Positions 28,603-38,411 are shown, counted from the first letter of the stretch. The stretch is 64,000 bases of DNA from Corynebacterium uberis (GCF_020616335.1 NZ_CP085051.1:1302001-1366000), one strand, 5' to 3'. The notes: generated from the letters alone by a model not told the origin. Numbers and translations are program-made.

Positions 28603-29261
28603 CGGGCCGCGCGTGCCAGGTCCCGCAGGGTATCTACTGCCGCCGCGGGGTCTGGGGTCTTATACACCGCGGAGCCTGCCACGAAGCTATCGCAGCCCGC
28701 GGCCGCGGCGGCGCCGATGGTCTCCGGGGAGATGCCGCCGTCGATCTCGATGGTGACGTCGAGCCCGGCGGCGTCGATAGCCGCGCGCAGCGTGCGTACC
28801 TTCTCCAGCTGGTCCGGCATGAATGACTGGCCACCAAAACCGGGCTCCACGGACATGACCAGGACCTCATCGATGTGGGGCAGCAGCTCCAGATAGGGCT
28901 CGAGGTCAGTGCCGGGGCGCAGGGAGATGCCCGCGCGCGCCCCGCCGGCCCGGATCACTTGCGCCAGCGCCAGCGGGTCGGTGGTGGCCTCCACGTGGAA
29001 GATGACCGTGTAGGCCCCGGCGGCAATATAGGTGTCCACCCACTTTTCCGGGTTTTCAATCATGAGGTGGACGTCTAAGGGCTTATCAGTAATGCGATGC
29101 ACCGTCTTGGCGATGTCCGGCCCGAAAGACAGGTTGGGCACAAAGTGCCCATCCATGATGTCCACGTGAATCCAATCGGCGTTGGGGATTCGGGCGATGT
29201 CCTCCCCCAGGCGGGAGAAGTCTGCGGACAGGATGGACGGGGCGATGATCGGTTCAGCCAT
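28599..29261 (-). CDS. rpe: Ribulose-phosphate 3-epimerase
   Basis: Interconverts ribulose 5-phosphate and xylulose 5-phosphate, linking the pentose phosphate pathway to riboflavin synthesis through the shared ribulose 5-phosphate. 220 residues of TIM-barrel: IAPSILSADFSRLGED, HVDIMDGHFVPNLSFGP with metal ligands, VMSVEPGFGGQSFMP and EIDGGISPETIG. Overlaps ribD by four bases. Confidence 0.96.
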   Translation of the reverse strand: MAEPIIAPSILSADFSRLGEDIARIPNADWIHVDIMDGHFVPNLSFGPDIAKTVHRITDKPLDVHLMIENPEKWVDTYIAAGAYTVIFHVEATTDPLALAQVIRAGGARAGISLRPGTDLEPYLELLPHIDEVLVMSVEPGFGGQSFMPDQLEKVRTLRAAIDAAGLDVTIEIDGGISPETIGAAAAAGCDSFVAGSAVYKTPDPAAAVDTLRDLARAAR

Positions 29262-29266
29262 GGGCT

Positions 29267-30784
29267 CTATCCTACGTGCTCAGGCTCGACCGGCTTGGTC
29301 AGTACGGCAAAGAACATGGCATCGGTTCCGTGCCGGTGCGGCCACATCTGGACCGATAGCTGGGATCCCACGTCCTCCATGGGCGCCACCAGCCCGTGGG
29401 CGTCACACTCGCGCATCCCGGTATCGCGGATGACCGCGTCGACCACCTCACGGGTCTCCCGAAGATCCGGCGAGCAGGTGGAATACACAACCACGCCGCC
29501 GGGGCGCACCAGCTGGGTGGCACGGGTCAGCAATGCCGTTTGCAGTTCGGTGAGCTGGGCGATGTCGCTGGGTTGCTTGCGCCAGCGCGCCTCCGGGCGG
29601 CGGCGCAGCGCTCCCAGCCCGGAGCAGGGGGCGTCCACGAGAATCCGGTCATAGTGGCCACCGTCCGGGGCGAAGGTGCGCCCATCGGCGACGCGGACGG
29701 TCACCGGCAACCCGCGGACCGCCTGCTCGATGAGGGTGGCGCGATGCTCGGCGATCTCGACTGCGTCGAGGTGGGCGGCGTCGATACGCGCGAGCGCACC
29801 GATGAGGGCAGATTTTCCTCCCGGCCCGGCGCACAGATCGAGCCAGCGACCCGTATCCGTCCCCTCCACGGGGGCTTCCACCAGGGCCCGGGCGATCAGT
29901 TGGCTGCCCTCGTCCTGAACGGCGGCAAGACCCTGGCGCACCTCCTCGAGCGCGCCCGGCGAACCCGACTCCAGGTAAACGGCATAGGGACTGTAGCGGC
30001 CCTCCTCCCCGCCGCAGGTCAGCGCCAGCTCCTGGGCACTGATCTCCCCGGGGCGCGCCGCCAGGTGAACAACCGGCCGCGAAGAATCCGCGGTCAGTGC
30101 GGCCTCCAGCTCCGCGGTGCCGAGCACCTGGGCAAAGGAACGCGCAATCCACTCCGGGTGGGCGGTGCGAAACGCCAGCGCGGCAATCTCCCCGCTGGGG
30201 GCCAGCCGGGACATCCATTCCTCGCGCGGAGTGCGGGTGATGGTGCGCAGCACGCCGTTGGCAAACCCTTTCGCCTTTGGCTGGCCGGCGGCGGCAACCA
30301 GCCGCACGGACGTATCCACGGCGGCGTGATCCTCCACCCGCATGTACAGGATCTGGTAGACGCCCAGGCGCAGGGCGTCGAGCACCTCCGGGCTGATGCG
30401 GTCCAGTTCGCGTGACGACGCCGCCCCAATCACCGCATCCAGGACCCCCAGCATCCGCAGCGTCCCGTAGGTCAGCTCGGTGGCAAAGTGGGCGTCGCGC
30501 CCGCGGACCTTGCGCTGGCGCAACAGGCCGGGAAGCACAAGGTTGGCGTAGGCGTCTTGTTCGCGCACCGCTGCCAGCACCTCCATGGCTACCTGGCGGG
30601 GCATATCCACGTCCGCGGCGTGCCCTGCCTGGCCGGACCGGCCCGCCCGCGGCGCCTGCGACGAGCGCGGAGGTCTCCCCCGCTGCGCAGGCGTGGCCTG
30701 CGTGCCGGTGCCGTGCGGCGCCGCGTCGCGTGCGGCCGCCCGGCGGGTCCGGGAGCGGAATCCTCCGCCCTGCTTCTGGCTCAT
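29267..30784 (-). CDS. rsmB: 16S rRNA (cytosine-C5) methyltransferase RsmB family
   Basis: SAM-dependent methyltransferase of the RsmB/Sun (Fmu) family. 505 residues: a basic, low-complexity N-terminus of about 60 residues, a NusB-like RNA-binding domain (about 70-210) and a Rossmann methyltransferase domain with LDLCAGPGGKSALIGAL, the PCSGLGALRRRPE motif and the catalytic YSTCSPDLRET. ATG start sharing ATGA with the end of fmt. The long basic arm is not in E. coli RsmB and may aid RNA binding. Confidence 0.93.
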   Translation of the reverse strand: MSQKQGGGFRSRTRRAAARDAAPHGTGTQATPAQRGRPPRSSQAPRAGRSGQAGHAADVDMPRQVAMEVLAAVREQDAYANLVLPGLLRQRKVRGRDAHFATELTYGTLRMLGVLDAVIGAASSRELDRISPEVLDALRLGVYQILYMRVEDHAAVDTSVRLVAAAGQPKAKGFANGVLRTITRTPREEWMSRLAPSGEIAALAFRTAHPEWIARSFAQVLGTAELEAALTADSSRPVVHLAARPGEISAQELALTCGGEEGRYSPYAVYLESGSPGALEEVRQGLAAVQDEGSQLIARALVEAPVEGTDTGRWLDLCAGPGGKSALIGALARIDAAHLDAVEIAEHRATLIEQAVRGLPVTVRVADGRTFAPDGGHYDRILVDAPCSGLGALRRRPEARWRKQPSDIAQLTELQTALLTRATQLVRPGGVVVYSTCSPDLRETREVVDAVIRDTGMRECDAHGLVAPMEDVGSQLSVQMWPHRHGTDAMFFAVLTKPVEPEHVG

Positions 30785-31737
30785 GACAACCTCGCTTCGG
30801 CAGAGTCAGCAAAGGATAGCCCGCGCGCCCAGTCGGCCGCGGGCATGGCCGCCTTGCCAGCCGGCTGCACGCGGGTTAAGCGCACCACGCCGCTTCCCGT
30901 GCTCACCAGGACCTCCGACTTGCTGATGTGCAGCTGTCCAGGCTCGCCGTCCGGGACGGCCACATCCAGCGGAACCTCGACGGGCGAGACTTTCAGCCGC
31001 GCTCCTTCCAGGGTGGTCCACGCACCAGGTGCGGGGGTGTAGGCACGGATCGCCCGCGCGATGTCCACGGCGGAGTCAGCCCACTGAATGCGTGCGTCCT
31101 GCTGGGTAATCTTCCCGGCGTAGCTGGGCGTGCCCTCCTGGGGCCGCGGGCGTAGCGTCGAATGCTCGCACCCGTTGACGGTGTTGACCAGCAGGTCCGC
31201 GCCGGAATAGGCCAGCCTGGTCAAAAGGTCGTCGGCGGTGTCGGTGATGCGGATTTCCTCGTTGACGGTGGCCAGAATCTCGCCGGTATCCAAGCCCTCA
31301 TCGATGCGGAACGTCGTCGCGCCGGTGACGCGGTTTCCGGCGCGGATCGCGGCCTGCACCGGAGCGGCGCCCCGCCACCGCGGAAGCAAAGAGTAGTGGA
31401 GGTTGATCCAGCCGTGCGGGGCGACGTCGAGAAGCTCTCGCGGCACCAGGCAGCCGTAGGCGACCACGGGGATGACATCCGGTGCCAACTGCCGAAGCCG
31501 AGCGGCCGCGGCATCCCCATCGGCGGTCCCCGGCTTCAGGGTCGTCGGGGTCAGGACCTCGATGCCCGCCTCCCGAGCCAGCCGTGCGACAGGGGACGCC
31601 ACGACGCGCCGGCCGCGACCCTGGGGCGCATCCGGGCGGGTGATCACCGCGATGACCTCATGGTGGGAATCCAGGAATCGTTGCAACGCTACCGCTGCCG
31701 GTTGCGGGGTGCCCGCAAAGACGATCCTCATGGGCAA
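30781..31737 (-). CDS. fmt: Methionyl-tRNA formyltransferase
   Basis: Formylates initiator Met-tRNA using 10-formyl-tetrahydrofolate. 318 residues. RIVFAGTPQPAA at the N-terminus, VVAYGCLVPRELLDVAPHGWINLHYSLLPRWRGAAP with the active-site NLHxSLLPxxRG, and TTFRIDEGLDTG are diagnostic. TTG 31737 has GGAG about six bases upstream; ATG 31731 is also possible but its spacing is long. Translation of rsmB is coupled by overlap. Confidence 0.95.
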   Translation of the reverse strand: MPMRIVFAGTPQPAAVALQRFLDSHHEVIAVITRPDAPQGRGRRVVASPVARLAREAGIEVLTPTTLKPGTADGDAAAARLRQLAPDVIPVVAYGCLVPRELLDVAPHGWINLHYSLLPRWRGAAPVQAAIRAGNRVTGATTFRIDEGLDTGEILATVNEEIRITDTADDLLTRLAYSGADLLVNTVNGCEHSTLRPRPQEGTPSYAGKITQQDARIQWADSAVDIARAIRAYTPAPGAWTTLEGARLKVSPVEVPLDVAVPDGEPGQLHISKSEVLVSTGSGVVRLTRVQPAGKAAMPAADWARGLSFADSAEARLS

Positions 31738-31917
31738 GAACTCTCCTTAACACACGTCACACTCAATCAGCACAAAGACAACTCAATGGCACTGAGTGAA
31801 CAGGAATGAACGGGAATGAACAGTGGGTGCATCATCGGCTGGCAGCACGCACACAACAAGCAGGCGATGAGCACAGCTGCGCACCTGCTCTACGATAGCC
31901 ACCCGCCCGCACCAGCT

Positions 31918-32436
31918 TTAACCCTGGCTATTCCACCAGCTGCTCGATCGAATCTGCGCCATCGCCGCGCGGCGATCCTGCGCCGCAGCCCGCCGCAGGA
32001 ACAACACGCCGTCAAGATGATCCGTCTCATGCTGAATACACCGGGCCAACAGCCCCGAGGCCGTCAGCGTCACCGGGCGGCCCGCCACATCAATGCCGCT
32101 CACGCGCACCTGCTGATAGCGCTCAATGGGCAGGCTGACCCCCGGGATAGACAGGCACCCCTCCGAGCCCTGCTGAAGCTGCTCGCCCACCGGCTCCCAC
32201 ACCGGGTTGATGATGTGCCCGCGCATACCCGATTCCACGTGCGTGCAATCAAAGACAAACACCCGCTTGAGCACGCCCACCTGGTTGGCCGCCAAACCGA
32301 CGCCGCCCGCCTCCTTCATGGTCTCCACCATGTCATCGATCAGACCGCGCAGCGCGGGGGCGTCGTCTGGGTGCACCTCGTCGGCGCGCGTGGATAGTAC
32401 CGGGTCTCCGAAGAGCCGGATCTTTCGCAGCGTCAT
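31918..32436 (-). CDS. def: Peptide deformylase
   Basis: Removes the N-formyl group from nascent proteins, acting after fmt. 172 residues. The three metal motifs are intact: GGVGLAANQ (44-52), EGCLSI with Cys94, and QHETDH with His136, Glu137, His140. The motif EGCLSI is the type I form. ATG start with a distant weak ribosome site. The 180 bases between def and fmt hold no gene, so fmt may have its own promoter. Confidence 0.95.
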   Translation of the reverse strand: MTLRKIRLFGDPVLSTRADEVHPDDAPALRGLIDDMVETMKEAGGVGLAANQVGVLKRVFVFDCTHVESGMRGHIINPVWEPVGEQLQQGSEGCLSIPGVSLPIERYQQVRVSGIDVAGRPVTLTASGLLARCIQHETDHLDGVLFLRRAAAQDRRAAMAQIRSSSWWNSQG

Positions 32437-32481
32437 CGTTTCAACGCGGTCCCTTCTTTGTCCTCATCGTTTCCAGGCATG

Positions 32482-34506
32482 CTACCCCACCTGCACCGGA
32501 TCAATATGAATACGCAGCGGCAGCGTGGAGCCTTGCGCCACCCAGGATGCCGCGGCATCCTTCAACGCCCGGCCCAGGCTCGCCCGCGGGCCCAAGGGGG
32601 CGCGCACCAGCATGCGCTGCGGCGGCCCGTAACGGCGCTCGTCATATTCCCCCGGCAGCGCCGCGCCCGGCGGGAGATCCATGGGGCCAAGGATCTCCGC
32701 GCCCTCCGGTAGCGCGGCGGCCTCCAACACGGCGCTGACCGCCGCGGCCGCGCCATCGACGGCAGCCAGGTGTGCGGCGGGCGGAAACCGCACCTGACGG
32801 CGCGAATCCAGCTCTGCGCGGGCGTGGCCGACCACGTCCCACGCCTGCAACGCCTGCACCACCTGGAGTTCCTGCGGGGCGAAGATGAGCACCTCCCCGC
32901 CCTGTCTTGCGGGGGCGACCAGCCGGCTTGCCGCCGTCCACGCGGCGAAGGCTTCCTCCGTGGCCCGCAGATCCGGCCGCTGGAGCATCCCCCACGTATC
33001 GGTAAGCAACGCCACCCCATAGGAGCCACCGCTGACCTCCGGCTCCGCGCCGGGGGTGGCCACCACGATAGCGGGGGCGCAGTCGACCTCGTCGAGCACG
33101 CGCGCCCCGCCGGAGGCCACGATGCGCACCGAGGCAAAGGCTTTACCCAGCTCCTCTGCCGTGCGCTGGTGGCCAACCACCACCGCCCGCAACCGCGGGG
33201 ACCCGCACTCGGCGCAGCGATGCCGCGGGGACGGCCGCCCACACCACCGGCAGGTAGGCACCCCCGGCTGGTCACCGTGAGTGCGGATCTCCAAGGGCCC
33301 GTTGCACGCCCGGCAGCGCGCCGGGGCACGGCAGGAGGCACAGGCCAGTACCGGGGTATCCCCCTTGCGCGGGATCTGCACGAGCACCGGGCGCTGGGAC
33401 TCCAGGCACGCGGTCATCGCCCGGTAGACCTGCCCCGGGATGGACGCGCCCCCAGACTCCGGGTTGGCGGCGATGCGCAGCCGCTGATCATCGATGGCCG
33501 TCATCGTCGGCAGCACCCCCGCCACGTCCTGCGGGGCTGCTACCAGGTCATGGGCCCAGCCAGACTCGACGAGCAACTGCGTCTCCGCAGTACGGGAGTA
33601 GCCTGCGACGATCAAGCTGGCGCCGCACTGCGCGGCGCGGGTGGTCAGCACCTCGCGCGCGTGAAAATACGGGGCCCGGGGTTCGGCATGGCTGGGGTCA
33701 CCATCGTGCACAATCACGCACAGCCGCAGGTTGTTCACCGGCGCGAACGCCGCCGAGCGGGTACCAATAACCAGCCTCCCCTGCCCATGCAGCACCGAAA
33801 GGAAGCGCCGATAGCGCGCCTGCGGGCCTTGCGCGGCGGTCAGGGTGGTGATCTGCCGCGCGCTGACATGCTCGCGCAGGGCGCGCTCGAGCTTATCGAC
33901 GTCCCGCTGGTCCGGCACCACCAGCAACGCCCCGCCGCCACCACGCACCACCGCCACAGCCAGGGCCGCCAGCGGCCCCGCCCAGTGCTGATCCGGGCGA
34001 ACCTGCCAGGCGACCCGCGCCCGCTGACCGGCCAGCACGGCGTCCACAAACGAGGTGCCGTGCTGGTAGCACGCCCACTGGCTTAAGTCAGGGTCGTGGG
34101 ACTCCCCCAGCGCCTCCCAGGCGGTGGAGGTGTCTGCGGCCTCAGCGGCGGTGTGGCGCGGCGGCACCGCCAGGCGAATGACCTCCGAGCGGATGCCCGC
34201 ATAGCGTTGCGCGATGGCGTCGACAAGCGCGAGAGTCTCCGGCGGCACCACAACCTCCGGGGAGACCACCCGATGCAGGTAGGACAGGCGCCCAGCAAAA
34301 TCGGTGCCCTCTTCCCGCGACAAGATGATGCCGTCTACTCGGCGCCCGGAAAACGGCACCACCACCCGAACTCCGGGCTGGGCGGCGGCGGAATCATCCT
34401 CGCTGACCTGGTAATCAAAGACCCGGTCCAGGTGAGAAAGGCCAAGAAAAGGCAGCACCCGCGCCACCGGCTGGTCAGCAGCGGGGACGCGGGGGTGAGG
34501 GGCCAT
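32482..34506 (-). CDS. priA: Primosomal protein PriA, actinobacterial form without helicase motifs
   Basis: Replication restart protein that recognises stalled forks. 674 residues. The N-terminal DNA-binding domain and the eight zinc cysteines (CASC, CRAC, CRWCG, CAECG between about 400 and 460) are present. The usual GVTGSGKTE Walker A is replaced by a segment around VRGGGGALLVVPDQRDVDKL with no GKT, and the DEEH box is replaced by IVHDGDPSHAEPRAPYFHARE. ATP-driven unwinding is therefore unlikely. This degeneration is a known feature of actinobacterial PriA, not a sequencing problem. Confidence 0.9.
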   Translation of the reverse strand: MAPHPRVPAADQPVARVLPFLGLSHLDRVFDYQVSEDDSAAAQPGVRVVVPFSGRRVDGIILSREEGTDFAGRLSYLHRVVSPEVVVPPETLALVDAIAQRYAGIRSEVIRLAVPPRHTAAEAADTSTAWEALGESHDPDLSQWACYQHGTSFVDAVLAGQRARVAWQVRPDQHWAGPLAALAVAVVRGGGGALLVVPDQRDVDKLERALREHVSARQITTLTAAQGPQARYRRFLSVLHGQGRLVIGTRSAAFAPVNNLRLCVIVHDGDPSHAEPRAPYFHAREVLTTRAAQCGASLIVAGYSRTAETQLLVESGWAHDLVAAPQDVAGVLPTMTAIDDQRLRIAANPESGGASIPGQVYRAMTACLESQRPVLVQIPRKGDTPVLACASCRAPARCRACNGPLEIRTHGDQPGVPTCRWCGRPSPRHRCAECGSPRLRAVVVGHQRTAEELGKAFASVRIVASGGARVLDEVDCAPAIVVATPGAEPEVSGGSYGVALLTDTWGMLQRPDLRATEEAFAAWTAASRLVAPARQGGEVLIFAPQELQVVQALQAWDVVGHARAELDSRRQVRFPPAAHLAAVDGAAAAVSAVLEAAALPEGAEILGPMDLPPGAALPGEYDERRYGPPQRMLVRAPLGPRASLGRALKDAAASWVAQGSTLPLRIHIDPVQVG

Positions 34507-34517
34507 GACGGCCGATT

Positions 34518-35780
34518 CTACTCGGCGGCCTCCGCCAGCGGCTCCAGGCCGGCGGCTTCGCGCAGCGCGGCCACCTGATCCGTCGCCTCCCAGGGCAGGT
34601 CAACATCCGTGCGCCCAAAGTGGCCGTACGCGGAGGTTTGAGCGTAGATGGGGCGACGCAGGTTGAGCGTGGAGATGATCGCCGCCGGACGCAGATCAAA
34701 GGTCGCCGCCACGGCCGCCTGGATGTCCGCGTCGCTCAAGCCCTCATGGGCCGTGCCAAAGGTCTCCACGTAGAGGCCCACCGGCGTGGCCCTGCCGATG
34801 GCATAAGCCACCTGCACCTCAGCGCGGTCCGCCAGACCCGCCGCGACGATGTTCTTGGCCACCCAGCGCATGGCGTAAGCGCCGGAGCGGTCCACCTTGC
34901 TGGGATCCTTCCCGGAAAAGGCCCCGCCCCCGTGGCGGGCCATGCCGCCATAGGTATCCACAATGATCTTGCGCCCCGTCAACCCGGCGTCGCCCATGGG
35001 CCCGCCCAGGATGAAGGAACCGGACGGGTTGATCAGCAAGGTCAGGTCCTCATCGACCATGTCCGCCACGCCGGCCTCGGCGATGACGTGGTTGACCACG
35101 TGCTCGCGCAGCCGCGGCTCCAGCCAGCTGGAATCGACCTCGGGGTCATGCTGAGTGGAAATGACCACGGTGTCCAGGCGCGTGGGCCGTCCGGAATCGT
35201 CATACGCGAAGGTGACCTGGGTCTTTCCATCCGGGCGCAGGTGGTCAACAATCCCCTCCTTGCGCACCTGGGTCAGCCGGCGGGCCAGGCGATGGGCCAG
35301 GGCGATGGGAAGCGGCATGTACTCCGGGGTCTCATTGGAGGCGTAGCCAAACATCAGGCCCTGGTCGCCCGCGCCGGACTGGTTCCCGGCATCCCCATCG
35401 GCCCCATCACGGGACTCCTGGGAATGATCGACCCCATCGCCGATCTCGGTGGACTGCTCGCCGATGGCGATATTGACCCCGCAGGTGTGCCCGTCGAAGC
35501 CGACGGCCGAGGAGGTAAACCCAATATCGAGCAGCGTCGCGCGCACCAACCGCGGGATCTCCACGTACCCGCTGGTACGCACCTCCCCCACAACGTGCAC
35601 CTGGCCGGTGGTCACCAGCGTCTCCACGGCAACGTGGGCGTCCGGATCCTCCGCGAGCATGGCATCCAAGATGGCATCAGAGATGGCGTCGCAGATCTTA
35701 TCGGGGTGGCCTTCGGTCACCGACTCGCTGGTAAACAGCCGGGCCTGAGGCTGATTCGGCGAGACTGTAGGCAAAACCAC
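34518..35780 (-). CDS. metK: S-adenosylmethionine synthetase
   Basis: Forms SAM from methionine and ATP. 420 residues: [23 protein letters not shown] with the catalytic histidine, [12 protein letters not shown], and [16 protein letters not shown] are intact. The frame opens at 35864, but the GTG at 35780 has AAAGGAAG eight bases upstream and gives the family length. An ATG at 35828 lacks a site. A promoter and a McbR-type operator lie 75-100 bases upstream, within the end of coaBC. Confidence 0.95.
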   Translation of the reverse strand: MVLPTVSPNQPQARLFTSESVTEGHPDKICDAISDAILDAMLAEDPDAHVAVETLVTTGQVHVVGEVRTSGYVEIPRLVRATLLDIGFTSSAVGFDGHTCGVNIAIGEQSTEIGDGVDHSQESRDGADGDAGNQSGAGDQGLMFGYASNETPEYMPLPIALAHRLARRLTQVRKEGIVDHLRPDGKTQVTFAYDDSGRPTRLDTVVISTQHDPEVDSSWLEPRLREHVVNHVIAEAGVADMVDEDLTLLINPSGSFILGGPMGDAGLTGRKIIVDTYGGMARHGGGAFSGKDPSKVDRSGAYAMRWVAKNIVAAGLADRAEVQVAYAIGRATPVGLYVETFGTAHEGLSDADIQAAVAATFDLRPAAIISTLNLRRPIYAQTSAYGHFGRTDVDLPWEATDQVAALREAAGLEPLAEAAE

Positions 35781-35829
35781 GGGCGTCGCTTCCTTTACGC
35801 TAACTCGATTGCGATTGCTTGTGTTCATC

Positions 35830-35843
35830 CCTCCCGCGGGAGG
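35830..35843. promoter_or_regulatory. Palindrome at the 5' end of the metK message
   Basis: CCTCCCGCGGGAGG is a perfect 14-bp palindrome, placed at or just after the predicted transcription start and about 50 bases before the metK start. It may form a 5' stem-loop. Confidence 0.4.
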
Positions 35844-35852
35844 CACCGACTC

Positions 35853-35882
35853 AGGATAGACCAAGCGGTCTAATTAGTGCAA
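35853..35882 (-). promoter_or_regulatory. Candidate metK promoter
   Basis: Minus strand TTGCAC (35877-35882), 18-base spacer, TATCCT (35853-35858). The -35 box lies in the last codons of coaBC. The McbR-type operator covers the spacer and the start of the -10 box. Confidence 0.55.
35857..35872. promoter_or_regulatory. McbR operator upstream of metK
   Basis: TAGAC-CAAGCG-GTCTA fits exactly the TAGAC-N6-GTCTA palindrome bound by McbR, the TetR-type repressor of methionine and sulfur metabolism in C. glutamicum, for which metK is a known target. Binding here would cover the promoter, so repression is expected; in C. glutamicum S-adenosylhomocysteine releases the repressor. Confidence 0.8.
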
Positions 35883-37169
35883 GAGTTCGCCCACCGCATC
35901 CAGGATCACACCCGCGACCTCCAGCTTAGAGCCCTGCGCCACCTCCTGAACCGTCACCGACTCCGCGCTTCTCGACGCCCCCCGGTACCCCAGCAACCAG
36001 CCCGCGTTCTGCGAAGAGCCGAAGACCTTGTCCGTGCCAACCTCGTTGCACATCATCAGATCACAGCCCTTCCGCAGGAACTTGCTGCGGCCGTGCTCCA
36101 ACGCGGACGATTCAGCATCGCCCGTCTCAGCCGCAAATCCCACGATCACCGGCTGCTCCTTAGCCCCCAAGCCCAGGTCACCCTGGTCGCGCGAGCGCAC
36201 CAGCCCGGCAAGAATATCCGGGTTTTCCACCAAATCGATGCGCCCCAGCGCCTCCGCGTCCGCCTGGCTCGTCTTCTTCAGCTTGGCCGCAGCCACCGCC
36301 GCCGGGCGCATATCCGCCACAGCCGCAGCCATAATCACCACGTCCGCCTCGCCGGCCGCTGCCTGCGTAGCCTCCTGCAACTCCAGCGCGCTGTTGACCC
36401 GCACCACCGACGCCCCCGCCGGCACCGGCAACTGCTCAGTCGCCGCAGCAATCACCGTCACCTCAGCCCCACGCTGGGCCGCCAACTCCGCCAGCGCGAA
36501 ACCCTGCCGCCCAGACGAACGATTGCCAATAAAACGAACCGGATCCATCGCCTCCCGCGTCCCCCCAGCAGTAACCACCACACGCACCCCCTCAAGGCTG
36601 CGAGCAAAGCTCACACCGGCGTCAGCCGCGCGAGCAAGCGCCACAATCTGCTCCGGCTCAAGCAACCGACCCGCACCAGAATCCGCCCCCGTCAACCGGC
36701 CCGCCGCCGGCTCCAACACCACTACCCCGCGCTCCCGCAACGTGGCCACGTTTGCTTGGGTAGCCGGATGGGTCCACATCTCCGTATGCATCGCCGGAGC
36801 CACCACCACCGGACAGGAAGCCATCAGCAGGCTGGCCGTCAACAGGTCATCCGCACGCCCCGCAGCCATCCGCGCCAACAGGTCCGCCGTCGCCGGCGCC
36901 ACGATGACCAGGTCCGCCTCCTGACCGATGCGCACATGGTTGACCTCATCGACCTTCTCAAACACCCCCGTATCCACCGGGTGGCCCGAAAGCGCCTCCC
37001 ACGTCGCCGCGCCAACAAAGCGCAGAGCATTATCGGTGGGCACCACCTGCACATCATCCCCATGCTCCCGCACCGCGCGCACCACGTGGCAGACCTTATA
37101 CGCAGCGATACCGCCGCCGACCCCCACCACGACCCGACGCCGCCCTGCATCCGCTCCGGATTGAGCCAC
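35874..37169 (-). CDS. coaBC: Bifunctional phosphopantothenoylcysteine decarboxylase / synthetase (Dfp)
   Basis: Two steps of coenzyme A synthesis: CTP-dependent coupling of 4'-phosphopantothenate with cysteine (CoaB, C-terminal) and FMN-dependent decarboxylation (CoaC, N-terminal). 431 residues from the preferred start. GVGGGIAAYK, NHVRIG with the catalytic histidine, PAMHTEMW (actinobacterial version of PxMNxxMW), then VTAGGTREAMDPVRFIGNRSSGRQG of the CoaB Rossmann domain. GTG 37169 has GAGGAGG six bases upstream; the upstream ATG codons overlap that site and are unlikely starts. Confidence 0.94.
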   Translation of the reverse strand: MAQSGADAGRRRVVVGVGGGIAAYKVCHVVRAVREHGDDVQVVPTDNALRFVGAATWEALSGHPVDTGVFEKVDEVNHVRIGQEADLVIVAPATADLLARMAAGRADDLLTASLLMASCPVVVAPAMHTEMWTHPATQANVATLRERGVVVLEPAAGRLTGADSGAGRLLEPEQIVALARAADAGVSFARSLEGVRVVVTAGGTREAMDPVRFIGNRSSGRQGFALAELAAQRGAEVTVIAAATEQLPVPAGASVVRVNSALELQEATQAAAGEADVVIMAAAVADMRPAAVAAAKLKKTSQADAEALGRIDLVENPDILAGLVRSRDQGDLGLGAKEQPVIVGFAAETGDAESSALEHGRSKFLRKGCDLMMCNEVGTDKVFGSSQNAGWLLGYRGASRSAESVTVQEVAQGSKLEVAGVILDAVGELLH

Positions 37170-37466
37170 CGACATCCTCCTCATTCGCTTCCACTTCGAC
37201 GACCAGGCAACTGCACCGTGACGCATACGCGTTTACCCGCCGGTCGCCGGTCTCGTTCGCGCCCAGTCTATCGCCCCACGCTCACCCGCCCCCTGTGTCC
37301 GCGGCGACGGGCCCTTCTCCGCGGCGGCCGCCCCGCAGGTGGCCGAGCCACGAGCGCTGCATCTCCCCCTGCTTGTGGCATGCAAAAACCCGCCGCACGG
37401 CACGCGCTTGCCATCCTGACAAGTCACGTCCGCCTGCGACGGGTCTACGGCCCTCACACAAGGGCG
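37170..37466. other. rpoZ-coaBC gap, nothing recognised
   Basis: 297 bases on the minus-strand path from rpoZ to coaBC. GC-rich, no ORF with a ribosome site, no clear terminator or operator seen. Confidence 0.5.
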
Positions 37467-37757
37467 CTAGCGGCCCTCTTCGTGCTCCAAGAGTTCAGCG
37501 TCGATCTCTCGCAGCGCGATAGACAAGGGCTTCTCACCGGCTTCCGGAGTAACCAGCGGCCCGATGAACTCAAACACGCCCTCATCAGCCTGCTGATAGT
37601 AGCTGTTGATCTGGCGGGCGCGCTTGGCGGCGAAGATCACCAACGCATACTTCGAGGAGACCTTCTCCAACAGGCGGTCGATCGGGGGGTCAGTAATACC
37701 GACCGGCGGATCAAATACCGGCTGCTTCTTAGGGGTCTCATTGCTCACGATAGTCAC
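37467..37757 (-). CDS. rpoZ: RNA polymerase omega subunit
   Basis: Small subunit aiding assembly of beta-prime into RNA polymerase. 96 residues. [32 protein letters not shown] matches the omega core in pieces ([23 protein letters not shown]), and a short acidic C-terminus follows. GTG start with AAGG five bases upstream. Between gmk and coaBC, as in other actinomycetes. Confidence 0.95.
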   Translation of the reverse strand: MTIVSNETPKKQPVFDPPVGITDPPIDRLLEKVSSKYALVIFAAKRARQINSYYQQADEGVFEFIGPLVTPEAGEKPLSIALREIDAELLEHEEGR

Positions 37758-37835
37758 TTACACCTTCATCTTTTGCATCTACTGGGTTGACCGCAGGCTG
37801 CACCACGGCCGCGGATCACCGCAGATCCGCGCAAC

Positions 37836-38408
37836 TCACACCGAACGCAGAATATCACCAATCTGGGCTACGGCCGTGTCCACATCCTCGTTGACCACAA
37901 TGCGATCAAACTCATCCTGTGCGGCGAGTTCTTCCTTGGCTGTTTCCAGCCGCCGATCGATCACATCCTGCGGCTCCGTGCCGCGTCCGGTCAGTCGCTC
38001 GACAAGCGCCTCCCATGACGGCGGGGCCAAGAAAACGGTCACCGCATCCGGCACCATTTTCTTCACGTTGCGCGCACCTACGAGGTCCACCTCAACGAGC
38101 ACCGGGCGGCCTTCTTCCAAGGCTTTGTGCACGGGCTCCGCCGGGGTGCCAGAACGTTGCAAGCCACCGTGAATATCGGCCCACTCCAGCATCGCACCCT
38201 CATCAATGCGGGCTTGAAACTCCTCGGGGGAAACAAAGAAATAATCCACCCCGTCAACCTCACCCGGGCGGGGCGCCCGGGTGGTCATGGAGACGCTGAA
38301 GTAAAGCTCATCCACGAGCGAGCGGAGGCTGTTCACAACGGTGGACTTGCCCACCGCGGACGGGCCGGCGAGAACCACGAGCCGGCCTCTGGGCTGCCCT
38401 CCGCTCAT
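37836..38408 (-). CDS. gmk: Guanylate kinase
   Basis: Phosphorylates GMP to GDP. 190 residues. P-loop [10 protein letters not shown] (15-24), [20 protein letters not shown] for GMP binding, and the lid region [14 protein letters not shown] are present. ATG start three bases downstream of the mihF stop, so the two are probably translated from one message. Confidence 0.96.
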   Translation of the reverse strand: MSGGQPRGRLVVLAGPSAVGKSTVVNSLRSLVDELYFSVSMTTRAPRPGEVDGVDYFFVSPEEFQARIDEGAMLEWADIHGGLQRSGTPAEPVHKALEEGRPVLVEVDLVGARNVKKMVPDAVTVFLAPPSWEALVERLTGRGTEPQDVIDRRLETAKEELAAQDEFDRIVVNEDVDTAVAQIGDILRSV

Positions 38409-38411
38409 CTG

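Noticed and set aside
32482-34506. PriA as a broken gene (pseudogene) because helicase motifs are missing
   Set aside because: The frame is full length, the zinc cysteines are intact and the same loss is standard in actinobacteria.
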